A DNA stretch of 64,000 nucleotides. Origin: Sodalis sp. Ffu. Lineage in GTDB: Bacteria > Pseudomonadota > Gammaproteobacteria > Enterobacterales > Enterobacteriaceae. Under the pieces are notes generated by a model that saw nothing but the letters and a program-made list of their open reading frames with translations, had not been told where the DNA came from and made no database searches. The translations under genes were made by a program, and so were the position numbers. Each line of letters starts with the position of its first letter. Position 1 is the stretch's first letter. Location: assembly GCA_024748595.1 (NCBI GenBank), contig CP072944.1, positions 900,001-964,000 on the forward strand, written 5' to 3'. This document shows, one piece after another, positions 1-10,266 of this stretch.

Positions 1-839
1 TCGCTTTAATTGTGTTTGATCATGACCGGCAGAATATTATTCTTAATGTTCCCTCAAAATAGCGCAAACGCTAAGCGCCCATTCTTAATTACATTAAATC
101 AACCGGTAAAAAGATATAAAATCAACTGAATTAACGATAAGTGCATAACATGAAAAAAACGGAGAGGAACCTGAGTGTAAAATTTAACTTAATTAAAGGA
201 AGGAATAGCATTGATAAATACCTCACGATAGAGTAAGTATGGTAGCAGTCGCAAGGCAAATAAAATCAATATACCATCGTAACCGTAAACTCTAATGTTT
301 ACCGCCTGCCCGAGTAGTTTCATCAAAATCACCATCATTGATGAAATTGTTTGATTGAAAGAAAAATTTTTGGTCTGTCATTCAAAGGTATTTATGAAAT
401 ATTATCTTAATAATGGTTATTTAAATCATGATACAATTTTCTCGATAAATATCAAATATAACAATTAAATATCTCATCTAATAGAAAATTTCGTATAGTT
501 ATTTTAAAATAATCTTAAGAAGCTCTTCAAATTATGGTGACAGCATAGCTAACTGAATCATTTTTAATTTTGTATCCGTTACACTATAGCCAACTATAAG
601 GCCAGAACCGATGAAGCCATTGTGATAAAACTATCATTACATGCAAATTAAGCCAGAGACAGCTCTTTTCTTGACTAATATCTTCTATATTACATTTAAT
701 TTCACAACCATGTAACCTCTAGAGCAATATTCGTCGTATGTCAGAATATTTTACCATAACTCTAACGTTTTAAAACCGTTTACTAATACAAGTGAAGCCT
801 AAGCAAAAGTAAAAATATATTTATATAACCTTATAATAT
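1..839. other. AT-rich gene-free stretch
   Basis: No reading frame of useful length and no recognisable protein relic on either strand. In E. coli the glutamate/aspartate transporter genes follow lnt here, but I could not read any of them in this stretch. Base composition resembles the other decayed intervals of the window. Confidence 0.6.
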
Positions 840-1030
840 GCAACATCAAAAAAATTTAGTTTTAACATTAATACAATTGTAATAACCATCTTCGAATAGC
901 GTACTGGAAGCCCTATCTAGAAAGATTTTATTCTGTATACCAGCCAGCTATAGCTAAAATTCAACCATAACGTCAATAATCTACATTGGGTGAAGGAGTT
1001 TATAGATCGCACAATTACGCACTATACAGT
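840..1030 (-). mobile_element. IS903-like relic fragment (internal part)
   Basis: This stretch shares a string of words, in the same order, with relic copies elsewhere in the window (about 9960-10130 and 21110-21240): a segment reading attaatacaattgtaataa, then accatcttcgaatagcgta, then accataacgtcaataat. No terminal inverted repeat is visible, so it is an internal fragment. The family assignment rests on the better preserved copies, in which transposase codons can be read on the minus strand. Confidence 0.5.
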
Positions 1031-1037
1031 AATATGA

Positions 1038-1071
1038 TAATACTCATTATCTCCTAATACTCATTATCTCC
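1038..1071. repeat. 17-bp exact tandem duplication at the lnt stop
   Basis: Two perfect adjacent copies of taatactcattatctcc lie at 1038-1054 and 1055-1071. The TAG stop of lnt (1054-1056 on the minus strand) sits at the junction of the two copies, so the duplication sets the end of the protein. Identical copies in such a degraded neighbourhood point to a recent replication-slippage event. Confidence 0.85.
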
Positions 1072-2595
1072 TTTAACAGGTAAGCGCCGACCAAAAACCA
1101 AAGCAGCAAATCCAGCTAACGATGTGATAATCCATAGCGGCCAGGATCCTGCTTGCGCGTAAGGGGTTAAACCCTGAGTTGGGGTTACTTTAACATGCAA
1201 TACTTCGCGGGTAAATTGAGGTAATTTTGCTTGCGTTGTACCGTCCGCATTGACGACTGCAGTGATACCATTATTAGTACTGCGCAGCAACGGCCGTCCC
1301 AACTCAAGCGAGCGCATACGCGCCATTTGAAAATGTTGCCACGGACCGATAGAACGACCAAACCAAGCATCATTAGAAATGGTCAATAAGAAATCTGTAT
1401 CGGAGTGAAAATTATCCCGCACCTGGCCACCAAAAATAATTTCATAACATACGGTCGCCGTGAGTTTCATGCCAGCCACAGTCTGCTGTGGCTGCAAATA
1501 ATTACCTGGGCTCAAAGAAGACATCGGCAAATTGAATAATGGAGACAACGGTCGCAACAGACGCTCTAATGGAACAGTTTCGCCGAAAGGCACCAGATGA
1601 TGTTTATTATAGCGATTTTGAGTAGAATAGTGGTACGGACTAGCTTCACCGATCACTACAATACTATTATAATAGTTATATCCATGTGTCGCTGTTGGCC
1701 GTGCATCGATCATGCCGATAACAAGGCTAGTATGATGCAAACGCAACAATTGATCCAACTCTGTCAAAAAAGTATTTTGAGCAATTTCATTATCCGGGAT
1801 CGCCGATTCCGGCCAAATAATCATCTGTACTTTGCCGATGAATGGCAGGGTACATTTTAAATAAATATCCAGCGTTTGACGTACTTGATCGGCGTCCCAT
1901 TTCATTGATTGGGAAATATTCCCCTGCACCAACACAACCTCAATGGCACGCTTTGGTTGTGGATGATACCATCGATGCGACCACGGTAACAACATCACCA
2001 ATGCCGCCAACGCCGCCAGCGGGCAGCGTTGAGCCAACGCGAAGGTTATCAGGCCGCTCATCATTACCAGCATAAAGGTGATAGCTTCCACGCCCAAGAT
2101 AGGCGCTACGCCCTTCAACGGACCATCGATCTGACTATAGCCGAACTGCAACCAGGGAAAACCAGTTAGCACCCAGCCACGCAAAAACTCAGTCATCGAC
2201 CACAGCACCGGCGCACCAAGCACCAATCTCCACAGGCTAGTGTTCGGCCATATCTGAACCAGTAGAGCAGTGAACAGCATGGGATAGAGCGCCAGATAAG
2301 CAGCCAGTAAAATTACCAGCACAACATTTACCGCGCAGGGCATACCACCGAACTGGGCGATGCTTATATACACCCAGTTAACGCCGGTGCCAAACAAACC
2401 GAAACCCCAAATAAATCCTAACCAAGCAGCCTGCCACACTCTACGGTTCAGAGTAACGCCCAATAAACCGATCAGCGATATTATGGCCGCAGGCCAGACG
2501 TTATACGGTGAAAATGCCATGGTACCACAGATACCAGTTAATAACGCCAGCAGCCCGCGAAGATACTGGCGTTCAAACCCTAAAATAATAGCCAT
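1054..2595 (-). CDS. lnt: Apolipoprotein N-acyltransferase Lnt
   Basis: Inner-membrane enzyme that adds the third acyl chain to the N-terminal cysteine of lipoproteins. The protein has 513 residues, close to the enterobacterial length. Hydrophobic membrane segments fill roughly residues 10-210, followed by a carbon-nitrogen hydrolase domain. The catalytic triad is readable: Glu263 in WPESAIPD, Lys331 in [12 protein letters not shown] and Cys383 in VCYEIIFG, with the same 68- and 52-residue spacings as E. coli Glu267/Lys335/Cys387. The ATG directly follows the TAG that closes the ybeX relic, preserving the ybeX-lnt junction. The C-terminal stop lies in a 17-bp tandem duplication, so the last residues may differ from the ancestral end. 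Confidence 0.95.
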   Translation of the reverse strand: MAIILGFERQYLRGLLALLTGICGTMAFSPYNVWPAAIISLIGLLGVTLNRRVWQAAWLGFIWGFGLFGTGVNWVYISIAQFGGMPCAVNVVLVILLAAYLALYPMLFTALLVQIWPNTSLWRLVLGAPVLWSMTEFLRGWVLTGFPWLQFGYSQIDGPLKGVAPILGVEAITFMLVMMSGLITFALAQRCPLAALAALVMLLPWSHRWYHPQPKRAIEVVLVQGNISQSMKWDADQVRQTLDIYLKCTLPFIGKVQMIIWPESAIPDNEIAQNTFLTELDQLLRLHHTSLVIGMIDARPTATHGYNYYNSIVVIGEASPYHYSTQNRYNKHHLVPFGETVPLERLLRPLSPLFNLPMSSLSPGNYLQPQQTVAGMKLTATVCYEIIFGGQVRDNFHSDTDFLLTISNDAWFGRSIGPWQHFQMARMRSLELGRPLLRSTNNGITAVVNADGTTQAKLPQFTREVLHVKVTPTQGLTPYAQAGSWPLWIITSLAGFAALVFGRRLPVKGDNEY

Positions 2596-2869
2596 CTAGG
2601 AATTATTTTCCATGATCACTTGCGGTAAATCCTTGAAAATTTTTACGTGCACTTAAATAATAAGCCTCTTATACGCCATCGCTACTTTAAAATTATCCCT
2701 GACCTATCGCTGAATAATGTAATAGATGCAACAACACTCACCGAATGCTTCTAACAAACACCAATAAAAAAAAATTAAAGACCCCCACCAACGTCTGGGA
2801 AATTATGCAAGATACGATACTTTTAAAGAAATCAGACCGTTAAACTAAATCAAGAGAGGGGAAGAATAT
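2596..2869 (-). pseudogene. ybeX: ybeX (corC-like) relic
   Basis: This is the ybeX slot between ybeY and lnt, shrunk to 274 bp from a gene of about 880 bp. On the minus strand near 2625-2690 the frame reads FKVAMAYKRLII, stop, VHVKIFKDLPQ. This follows the end of E. coli YbeX (FKVAMADSRRIIQVHVKIP), with a CAG codon turned into TAA. The same frame closes with TAG at 2596-2598, immediately before the lnt ATG. The catalytic CBS part is gone. The stretch around 2700-2730 also resembles a word found in the IS relics, so a small IS fragment may be included. Confidence 0.7.
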
Positions 2870-3337
2870 CTAGCAATTTTTTGCAAAATAGGGATCCGGA
2901 TAATTAAGTTTTTGCATAATCTTAGTTTCCATAACCTCCATTTCTTTGGCTTCCTCATCCAGGATATGATCATACCCTAGCAAATGTAACGAACCGTGAA
3001 TAACCATATGCGCCCAATGGGCCTCCAGCGAATTATCCCGCTCTCGAGCTTCGCGTTCTACGATTTGACGACAAATTACTAAATCGCCGAGCAATAGCAA
3101 TTTCATCTCAAGCGGTGTCTCAAACGGAAAGGAGAGCACATTGGTGGGATAATCGTTACCTCGGTAGGTCATATTAAGCATATGGCTTTCCATTTCGTCC
3201 ACCAAACGAATGGTCACTTCTACCTTATCGCGAAACAGGGGCAACACCCCCTGTAACCAGCGCATAAAAACATGTTTCTTAGGCAGACAGTGCGAAACAA
3301 CGCAAGCTAACTGAAGATCAAGAATGACATTACTCAT
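2870..3337 (-). CDS. ybeY: Endoribonuclease YbeY
   Basis: Metal-dependent endoribonuclease for 16S rRNA 3' maturation and 70S quality control. Starting at the ATG at 3335-3337 gives 155 residues opening [12 protein letters not shown], as in E. coli. An upstream in-frame ATG at 3412 would add 25 residues that belong to the ybeZ relic. The signature [11 protein letters not shown] near residues 113-123 supplies the three metal-binding histidines, and TNVLSFPFE is intact. An AGGAG lies ten bases upstream. It survives although its operon partners ybeZ, miaB and ybeX are broken. Confidence 0.94.
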   Translation of the reverse strand: MSNVILDLQLACVVSHCLPKKHVFMRWLQGVLPLFRDKVEVTIRLVDEMESHMLNMTYRGNDYPTNVLSFPFETPLEMKLLLLGDLVICRQIVEREARERDNSLEAHWAHMVIHGSLHLLGYDHILDEEAKEMEVMETKIMQKLNYPDPYFAKNC

Positions 3338-3344
3338 TAATTCT

Positions 3345-4095
3345 GCACTCCTAATATACTGCGAAAAGGTTCCCGTATCGCACGGTGCTACTATGTTGAA
3401 CCATAAAGTCATACTATAATGTTAGACGATCACGCATGTAAGCCAACAGCACGACTTCAATAATATTATGCTCCATCAACTTTTTACTCTCTCACAGTAG
3501 AAAATCTCAAATAGTACGTCGTAAATTATATATGCAAATATTAAAAGTCGACCTTTTGATTGAGATCACTCAATCGAAGTCTAGCTTCAAGACGGAACTA
3601 TCACCGCTGATAAAACGCACAAGATTTTCGACTATCCAGTACTTCCTCAACCACCCTACCGCCAAATAAATTTCACCAGTTCGCATCACCAACGAAAAAT
3701 AATATTTAAACTGAAAATACAAGCGATAATTATAATACGTTTAGTCTGAATATTCACTGCGCACCCATGGTCAGATACGTTTTCATTGATCTGATTCAAT
3801 ATCCGACTTTGTTTCATGGCCAGATAAATTTATTCTATATCAATGCAAACAATAATACCGCGCCACTGAGGAAACATCTATATATAACCAGGTGATAATA
3901 CCAGCGTAGCCACCGAGGAACAGCACGTTACCTATCACTGTAAAAATATTATCAAGATAACTTGTTTCTTATGACCAACCAAGCGCTCAAATTGTTTGAT
4001 TTTATCATCAAATAGCCCACATGGATCGTCAGGCAGTTACTATTATGCGACAGCACTAACTGAGCCGATGCTGAACATAATATTATGCACAACCA
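3345..4095 (-). pseudogene. ybeZ: ybeZ (PhoH-like ATPase) relic
   Basis: Reading the minus strand through frameshifts gives a near-continuous match to E. coli YbeZ. Successive pieces are CGLFDDKIKQFERLVG, LAMKQSRILNQINENVSDHG, AVNIQTKRIII, TGEIYLAV (from the Walker A region GTGKTYLAV), EARLRLSDLNQKVD, YDVLFEIFYCERVKKLMEH, and NIIEVVLLAYMRDRL just upstream of ybeY. Several stops and shifts separate them, and the last quarter of the gene is deleted. It occupies exactly the ancestral position before ybeY. No product can be made. Confidence 0.88.
3348..3352 (-). promoter_or_regulatory. Ribosome binding site of ybeY
   Basis: AGGAG on the minus strand, ten bases before the ATG at 3337. It decides the start in favour of the shorter protein. 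Confidence 0.7.
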
Positions 4096-4199
4096 TAATA
4101 TTTAGGATACTATTAGCGAAAACCAATCAGGATAATAGTTAGTAAATACCATAGGCCGCTGTCGTTCTTTATTACAAATACGTATTAATTACTGACACC

Positions 4200-4370
4200 A
4201 AACGTAACACAGTTACGAGGCCTATTTAATCCTTAGCGCGTACCAGTAGGCCAAATAAGGAGTTAAGAAAATTATACATCAAAGATTTACAAATCAATAA
4301 ATTTACCGAAAGCCCGGCTGACCTTCGAAATAAATCCATATGGTACATTCAACCAGCTCCATCATTTTTT
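4200..4370 (-). pseudogene. miaB: miaB 3' relic
   Basis: Upstream of the ybeZ relic, as in E. coli, the minus strand reads MELVECTIWIYFEGQP, then GKFIDL, stop, IFDV, then LVRAKD, stop, IGL. These follow the C-terminal TRAM region of MiaB (MELSGRT..., FEGQPDMIGKFVDVEITDV, VVRTEDEMGL). Stops and frameshifts interrupt it. The radical-SAM part could not be found in the AT-rich stretch further right. MiaB makes the 2-methylthio modification on i6A37 tRNAs, so that step is presumably lost. Confidence 0.72.
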
Positions 4371-5450
4371 ACGAACGCTATTTATATCTATATATACTGT
4401 ACAGTTTTATTGAAACATGGAATTATTACAATTAATAATGAAGAATCAATTACTAAAAATATCTCCATACAAAAATTAAAATTATTCACTCAACAAGTGA
4501 TAATAACACCCTCACCAAACACGAATCACTAACATTCTGGTTAAATATTTCATCTTTGATACCCCTGGTAGACAATATCAAAACAATTATAAAGAGGGGA
4601 GACTCTTTATAAACATCACCACTATAAAATAAATATTTTACATCACACTGTAAACATTACAAGCTTTTATAGACACCACTTTTTTAATAAAATTTTTTGT
4701 TACCAGCATATATATTATACATCAATAAAATAGGATAAAATAAAATATCTTATAGCATTAACGCTTTTAGTCATGTTTTTGTCAAATTTTCTGATCTTAC
4801 TACATTACCATCACAAGGTAAAAACTATGGCAATAGAACATCATTAAATAACATGAATCAGCGAATAGATCACCTATCCAAGTACCTTGAAGATATTGGA
4901 TGACTAAACTTATTCAACATACGTAAACATACCCATTACTATCCTAAGATAAGTTAGTAATCTACTAATAGCAAAACTACCAAATCGCTATTATATTCGT
5001 AACATGCCACTCTCTGTAATTCTTTTATCATAAGAGCAAGATTCATGTAGCATCAATTACATTATTCAGTGATAACTCAGAACATACAATGTTATATGTA
5101 GTGGTATTTACCTGCTACATAATACACAGAACTTCCATGACCATGTGTTCTAGCTTTCTATTTATTTACCTACAGCCTTGTAGCGTCATTTATCTAATGA
5201 GAAATTTTATCCTTGTATTATTCCAATTAACTTAAAAAGTCTGTGTGAGGCTAATGCCCGAATAAAAAAACACTAATATATATTACAAGAAGTATTGTCA
5301 CATTGACCGTGATCGCTATATTAAATGCATTGACCATGAAATACCATTCTATAAACCTACCATATTATCATCCAAAACGAGTGAAAACACCGACTTACTG
5401 TAAAAAAAGTCTAACCTAATGCACCATCGATCATTTTTAGATCCAGCGAA
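4371..5450. other. Decayed gap with an IS relic fragment
   Basis: About 1.1 kb without a gene. Positions about 4610-4740 match the internal part of the IS903-like relics (compare aaataaatattttacatcac here with the sequence near 25410). A word near 5050-5120 also recurs in other relics. The rest of miaB should have been here but is no longer readable. Gene order breaks within this gap: the miaB-lnt cluster on one side and the lepA-acpS cluster on the other are far apart in E. coli. Confidence 0.55.
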
Positions 5451-5831
5451 TCAGCGTTCAAAAATTACCGTCGCACAAGCGTAATGGCGATCATCCGCTA
5501 GTGTTACATGCATGCGGACAAAAGCTAATTGCTCAGCTAGCAACTTTGCCTGAGCAAATAGACGTAGCTCCGGTTTGCCAAATTCATCATTAAATACTTC
5601 GAATTGGACAAAAGCTAGCCCGTTACGAATACCGATACCAAAAGCCTTCGATGCAGCCTCTTTCACCGCGAAACGTTTCGCCAGAAAACGTACCGGCTGA
5701 TTATGCTGTTGATATTGCTGCAATTCCACTGTGCTGAGAACACGCCGTGCCAACCGCTCACCACCGCGGAATACTACAGCTTCAATGCGACTGATGTTGA
5801 TAATATCGATGCCAATGCCATGAATCGCCAT
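5451..5831 (-). CDS. acpS: Holo-[acyl-carrier-protein] synthase
   Basis: Transfers 4'-phosphopantetheine from CoA to acyl carrier protein, which is required for fatty acid synthesis. The 126 residues equal the E. coli length. Magnesium/CoA-binding Asp9 (GIGIDII) and Glu58 in [15 protein letters not shown] are in place. The ATG overlaps the pdxJ TAA by one base (TAATG), as expected for a coupled pdxJ-acpS pair. It is the last gene of the lepA-lepB-rnc-era-(recO)-pdxJ-acpS order. Confidence 0.96.
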   Translation of the reverse strand: MAIHGIGIDIINISRIEAVVFRGGERLARRVLSTVELQQYQQHNQPVRFLAKRFAVKEAASKAFGIGIRNGLAFVQFEVFNDEFGKPELRLFAQAKLLAEQLAFVRMHVTLADDRHYACATVIFER

Positions 5832-6562
5832 TAGCCGCGCGATTCCCTGATCAAATGTTTCATATCCCTTACCGCTTCTTCCAAACCACAGATCACAGCA
5901 CGACTGATGATAGAGTGGCCAATATTTAATTCCTGTATTAGCGGCAATGCCGCGATCGATTTTACATTATGGTAATCAAGGCCGTGTCCAGCATTGACCT
6001 TAAGTCCCAGCTCAGCGGCGTAGTGCGCGCCGTGGCTGATACGCGCAAACTCAACATCACGGGCGCCCTCATCCACAGCATTAGCATAAGCGCCGGTATG
6101 AATTTCAATATAAAGGGCGTCCACGTCCGAGGCCGCAGTGATCTGCCGATCATCAGCATCGATAAATAGCGAGACCTGAATACCGGCGTCATTCAGGCGG
6201 GATACTGCGTAACTCAATTTGTCTCGACCGCCGGCCACATCAAGACCTCCTTCGGTCGTAATTTCCAGGCGCTTTTCTGGCACCAAGCAACAAAAGTGAG
6301 GTTTCAGTTGACAGGCTATAGCGATCGTCTCCTCCGTCACCGCCATTTCTAAATTCATACGGGTCTGAATCGTCTGGCGTAACATATGTACATCGCGATC
6401 GGTGATATGGCGTCGATCTTCGCGCAAATGCACGGTGATACCATCGGCCCCAGCCTGTTCTGCAATAAACGCCGCCTGAACCGGATCTGGCCAAACCGTA
6501 CCACGCGCATTGCGCAACGTGGCGATATGATCGATATTAACACCCAACAATACCTCAGACAT
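5831..6562 (-). CDS. pdxJ: Pyridoxine 5'-phosphate synthase
   Basis: Condenses 1-deoxy-D-xylulose 5-phosphate with 3-amino-2-oxopropyl phosphate, the ring-closing step of vitamin B6 synthesis. The start at 6562 gives 243 residues beginning [21 protein letters not shown] longer in-frame start at 6586 adds eight residues with no counterpart in the family. The TIM-barrel motifs [38 protein letters not shown] and LKVNAGHGL are intact. The stop overlaps the acpS start. Retention fits a nutritional or self-sufficient cofactor role. Confidence 0.95.
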   Translation of the reverse strand: MSEVLLGVNIDHIATLRNARGTVWPDPVQAAFIAEQAGADGITVHLREDRRHITDRDVHMLRQTIQTRMNLEMAVTEETIAIACQLKPHFCCLVPEKRLEITTEGGLDVAGGRDKLSYAVSRLNDAGIQVSLFIDADDRQITAASDVDALYIEIHTGAYANAVDEGARDVEFARISHGAHYAAELGLKVNAGHGLDYHNVKSIAALPLIQELNIGHSIISRAVICGLEEAVRDMKHLIRESRG

Positions 6563-6599
6563 ACTCTTCACCTTGATACAACGCAATCACATCACACAG

Positions 6600-7580
6600 T
6601 GTAAAATGGCTTTTTGCCATAGGCTAATTTTCATTAATAATTAAGGATGCTCCAATATTAGCGTTTCTGCCTTAATCATATTTCCCGATTGCATAATGTG
6701 AAAGGCGCATCCGTTGTAGACTTCGACTCGTGAAAAAGAAAGATGTTATTCTGGTTACTCTCTCACCATCAAAACACAGCCAGAGCGTGACACAGCTAAA
6801 CTGCAACTACCAGTCCAAAAACTGGTATAAAACTTGCGATTAAACTAACCTTTCAGATCTGTTATAAATAGCATGTGGATAAAATACTTAACCATTAGGT
6901 AAGGTAGCTAGATCAGTAAATTTCCGCACTACCGTATTTGCCAGAATACGACATATTATAAATAATATGTAAAATACAGCTAATTAAAAATAGCTTGAAG
7001 TAATTGTTTTCATAGAGCAAAGTACCTGCTTGGATAGCTCACTAACTATAAGCCTAAAGAAAATGAAAGTTTTTAATTTAATATTACCTCAATCCGCTCA
7101 AAAAGACTGCTAATTCCCATAAAATTCTTTAAATTGCAATAATTCCATTATCAAACGCAACCCACTAAAGTTTTAGTTAAATATTTTAATCATAGTTGCA
7201 TGTTATGCTATAACAAAATCGATCAAAAAACACATCTAGAATTTAAAAAATAGAAATACAATTAACTTATATATATTTTCTTAACATTGCAAACCTTACA
7301 AAAGTTTATAAGCGCCATTTAATTTTTACCTACACCAATAATAAGCAAAACCTTCGGATCGAAGGTCATTTGAAGTAAAATCAATGAAAAATCGCTATAA
7401 CATGACACAAACAATATACTAAAGTATAAGGTTATCCGACCTGAACTCTAGCTGAGTAATATAACGGATGCCGAAGCACTACCTGAACCGCTTACAGCAA
7501 TGGCTATATTACAAAAAAGAAGTAATTAAGCAAGTTTTTGACATTATAAAATTACGAAGCGTATTACCAATTTTATATAC
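6600..7580 (-). pseudogene. recO: recO relic (slot between era and pdxJ)
   Basis: In E. coli recO lies between era and pdxJ. Here the 1-kb gap has no open frame, but minus-strand pieces resemble RecO. The clearest is RMRLSHYAIGKYD near 6672-6720, against RMALKPYLGGKPLKSREL near the RecO C-terminus. A weaker match lies near 7440-7500. An IS903-like fragment is embedded at about 7070-7335. RecO is the RecFOR recombination mediator. The position is strong evidence; the sequence match alone is modest. Confidence 0.5.
7070..7335 (+). mobile_element. IS903-like relic fragment
   Basis: Words such as ccattatcaaacgcaaccca and ttttagttaaatattttaat align in order with relics near 25290-25450 and 49110-49230, in the same orientation (transposase sense on the plus strand). 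No inverted-repeat end is visible. It lies inside the recO slot, so it either broke recO or landed after the gene had died. Confidence 0.5.
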
Positions 7581-7590
7581 TTTAATTTCC

Positions 7591-8496
7591 TTAAAGATCG
7601 TCGAAATAGCCCAAATTACGCAAAGCCTGTTCATCATCAGCCCAACCTGGTTTAACTTTTACCCATAGTTCAAGATGCACGCACGTCTCGAACAAGATTT
7701 CCATATCATATCGAGCTTTAATACCAATTATTTTAATTTTACTTCCTTTATTGCCGATGAGCATTTTTTTTTGACTATCACGTTCCACTAAGATCAAACC
7801 CTGGATATCGTAATAGCCACGATCGTTGATAACAAAATGTTCAATATCCACCGTCACAGAATAAGGTAGCTCTGCGCACAAAAAACGCATTAGCTTTTCA
7901 CGTATGATTTCTGAAGCCATAAAACGCTGTGTACGGTCGGTAATATAATGTCCCGAAAAATGATGAACCGATTCTGGTAGCTGCTTGTGCACGATTCCCT
8001 CCAACGTATTTACGTTCATGCCATTCTCGGCGCAAATCGGTAAAATATAGTAAAAATTCATCTGTTGGCTGAGAAATTGTATATGGGGCAACATCTTCTT
8101 TCTGTCTATAACATTATCCACCTTGTTAATCGCCAACACTACAGGACATTGGACGTTACGCAGTTTATTCACCACCATCTCGTCATCCAAAATCCAACGA
8201 GTACCTTCTACCACAAAAATGATCAACTCCACACCACAGATAGAACGGCTAGCGGCACGATTCATCAATCGATTCATCACCCTCTTCTCTTCTCTATGTA
8301 TCCCTGGAGTATCTATATAAATAACTTGATATGGCCCTTTGGTATCGATACCTATGATTCGATGACGCGTGGTTTGCGGTTTTCGCGAGGTGATCGACAC
8401 CTTCTGTCCCAGCAATTGATTAAGCAGAGTAGATTTACCGACATTCGGCCGGCCTACAATTGCCACAAAACCACAATAGGAATATCTATCACTCAT
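7591..8496 (-). CDS. era: GTPase Era
   Basis: Essential GTPase that binds the 3' end of 16S rRNA and assists 30S assembly. It has 301 residues, as in E. coli. GTP-binding motifs are in order: G1 GRPNVGKS (15-22), G3 DTPG (62-65) and G4 NKVD (124-127). A C-terminal KH domain carries [13 protein letters not shown]. Its ATG overlaps the rnc stop by four bases, implying translational coupling. Downstream recO is decayed. Confidence 0.96.
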   Translation of the reverse strand: MSDRYSYCGFVAIVGRPNVGKSTLLNQLLGQKVSITSRKPQTTRHRIIGIDTKGPYQVIYIDTPGIHREEKRVMNRLMNRAASRSICGVELIIFVVEGTRWILDDEMVVNKLRNVQCPVVLAINKVDNVIDRKKMLPHIQFLSQQMNFYYILPICAENGMNVNTLEGIVHKQLPESVHHFSGHYITDRTQRFMASEIIREKLMRFLCAELPYSVTVDIEHFVINDRGYYDIQGLILVERDSQKKMLIGNKGSKIKIIGIKARYDMEILFETCVHLELWVKVKPGWADDEQALRNLGYFDDL

Positions 8497-9173
8497 TCAA
8501 GATCCAGCATCTTAAGCATCTGCGACGCCGCAGCTTGTTCGGCTTTGCGACGACTTGAACCATTGCCGACCACAGGGTCAGGCAATCCACTGACCTGACA
8601 ATGGATGGTAAATTCTTGATCATGCGCCTCACCACATACCTTAACCACAAGGTAATAGGGAAGTGGCAAATGGCGCCCCTGCAAATATTCCTGCAGCCGG
8701 GTTTTTGGATCTTTTTGCTTGTCACCTGGACTAATTTCATCCAAACGGCTGTGATACCAGTTGAGGATTATTTTTTCAACAATCTGGATATCGCTATCCA
8801 AAAAGATACCACCTACCAATGCTTCTACCGTATCGGCTAGAATTGATTCACGAAAAAATCCACCGCTCTTTAGCTCTCCTGGCCCCAAGCATAAATATTT
8901 GCCTAAATTGAATTCCCGCGCCATTTTCACTAGGGTATTTCTTCGCACCAAAGTGGCACGCATCCTGCTCATATCGCCCTCATCTACATAAGGGAAACGC
9001 TGATACAGAGCATTGGCGATTACATAGCTCAGTATAGAATCACCCAGAAATTCCAGCCGTTCATTATGTTTGCTGCTTGCACTTCTATGTGTCAGAGCCT
9101 GTAACAAAAGCTCATGCTGATAAAAATTGTAGCCCAATTTCTTCTGAAGCCTATTAATTAATATGGGATTCAT
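8493..9173 (-). CDS. rnc: Ribonuclease III
   Basis: Double-strand-specific endonuclease for rRNA precursor processing and mRNA decay. It has 226 residues. The signature [12 protein letters not shown] holds Glu41 and Asp45, and [13 protein letters not shown] holds Asp114 and Glu117, matching E. coli numbering. A double-stranded-RNA-binding domain follows from about residue 155 ([11 protein letters not shown] to [13 protein letters not shown]). It is normally close behind lepB; here the gap to lepB is enlarged by a dead IS. Confidence 0.96.
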   Translation of the reverse strand: MNPILINRLQKKLGYNFYQHELLLQALTHRSASSKHNERLEFLGDSILSYVIANALYQRFPYVDEGDMSRMRATLVRRNTLVKMAREFNLGKYLCLGPGELKSGGFFRESILADTVEALVGGIFLDSDIQIVEKIILNWYHSRLDEISPGDKQKDPKTRLQEYLQGRHLPLPYYLVVKVCGEAHDQEFTIHCQVSGLPDPVVGNGSSRRKAEQAAASQMLKMLDLE

Positions 9174-9285
9174 GCGTTACCAATATCAACCATGCATAAA
9201 ATATCACTGCAAACAACACAGAATTGGAAAAAATCATGTTTATCCCAAACTGTATTTGTATACAATAGCTCCTTGCATGACTTAA

Positions 9286-10255
9286 AGGGGTTAAAATAAA
9301 TTTAGCCGTCAGACAATATATTATTACCTAATAAAGTTTATTTAAGCACTCATCCGATAACAGAAGACTTATAAGTCATTTTATTCAATACGCATACACC
9401 TGCTTATGTCTCACAGCTAGAGCATAATCTGGTATAATCAAAAGTTCACCAAATTACCATTTGATTCGTGATTATAGTTTCTCTATCAAAATTCATCGAA
9501 GTAACTAAGCTATTTTCCAGTGTTATTATTTAATGTTAAACCTAGCCACTAATTCCTACAAGACATTATCCGACCCATCGCTGGCCCCTCTTAAAGGGGG
9601 CCAGCAATCCCGATAGATACCACGCATATCATAGCATATCATAAGCACCGTCGGTAGAAGAGCTTCTTTTAACATATCTTTGATACTCAGTAGGACATGC
9701 TTTCGGCATGAGCTATATTACCTCCAAGACATGTCAAAACAAATGGCTTCATCTATCTTGATATCCGACGCCACATAAAGCTTGCTCCAAATGTAGCACT
9801 TATTACTGACCATAAGTTCGTATTCATATTCAACTTCACCAAAAGTTTTAGCCTAGTAGCTACAATAGCAATGAACCATTTTCCTGTATGTCCGAGTTTA
9901 AGTAAAATTAAAAATACTTTTAAAACTGAAAATAACACCTACAAAACCTTACACATCACCGTGTCAGACAATAAATTAGTTTTAATATCAATACGATGGT
10001 GATCACCATCTACTATCTACTAACTAAATAGCGTACTACACGCCTATTTTGAACACTTTATTTGTATTCTTACATAACAGCTAGCAAAAAATATCCAACT
10101 AAAACGTCATAAAAATTTAATCTGACTAAGGGGATACCCTTTATTGTATCTCACCTAATTAGTAATTTTAAATCTCTATTTACCTTACATAGAGAAATTT
10201 TACTATGAAAATTGGTGATCTCCCCTTCATTATAGGTAACGAAGTAATGCTTCGC
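9286..10255 (-). mobile_element. Near full-length IS903-like (IS5 family) relic
   Basis: It fills the rnc-lepB gap. About 970 bp long, close to the roughly 1.06 kb I recall for IS903. Minus-strand codons across frameshifts and stops give IWSKLYVASDIKIDEAICFD and VATRLKLL. These match the IS903 transposase stretches IWRKLHLAVDSNTHEVVCAD and STGLKVFGEGEW. The left end carries ggttaaaataaatttagccg, related to the ggctttgttgaataaatc end, and is followed by the gacagaag...aagtcattttattcaa word shared with other copies. No frame is open for more than about 60 codons. Confidence 0.75.
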
Positions 10256-10266
10256 TAAAAAAGAAA

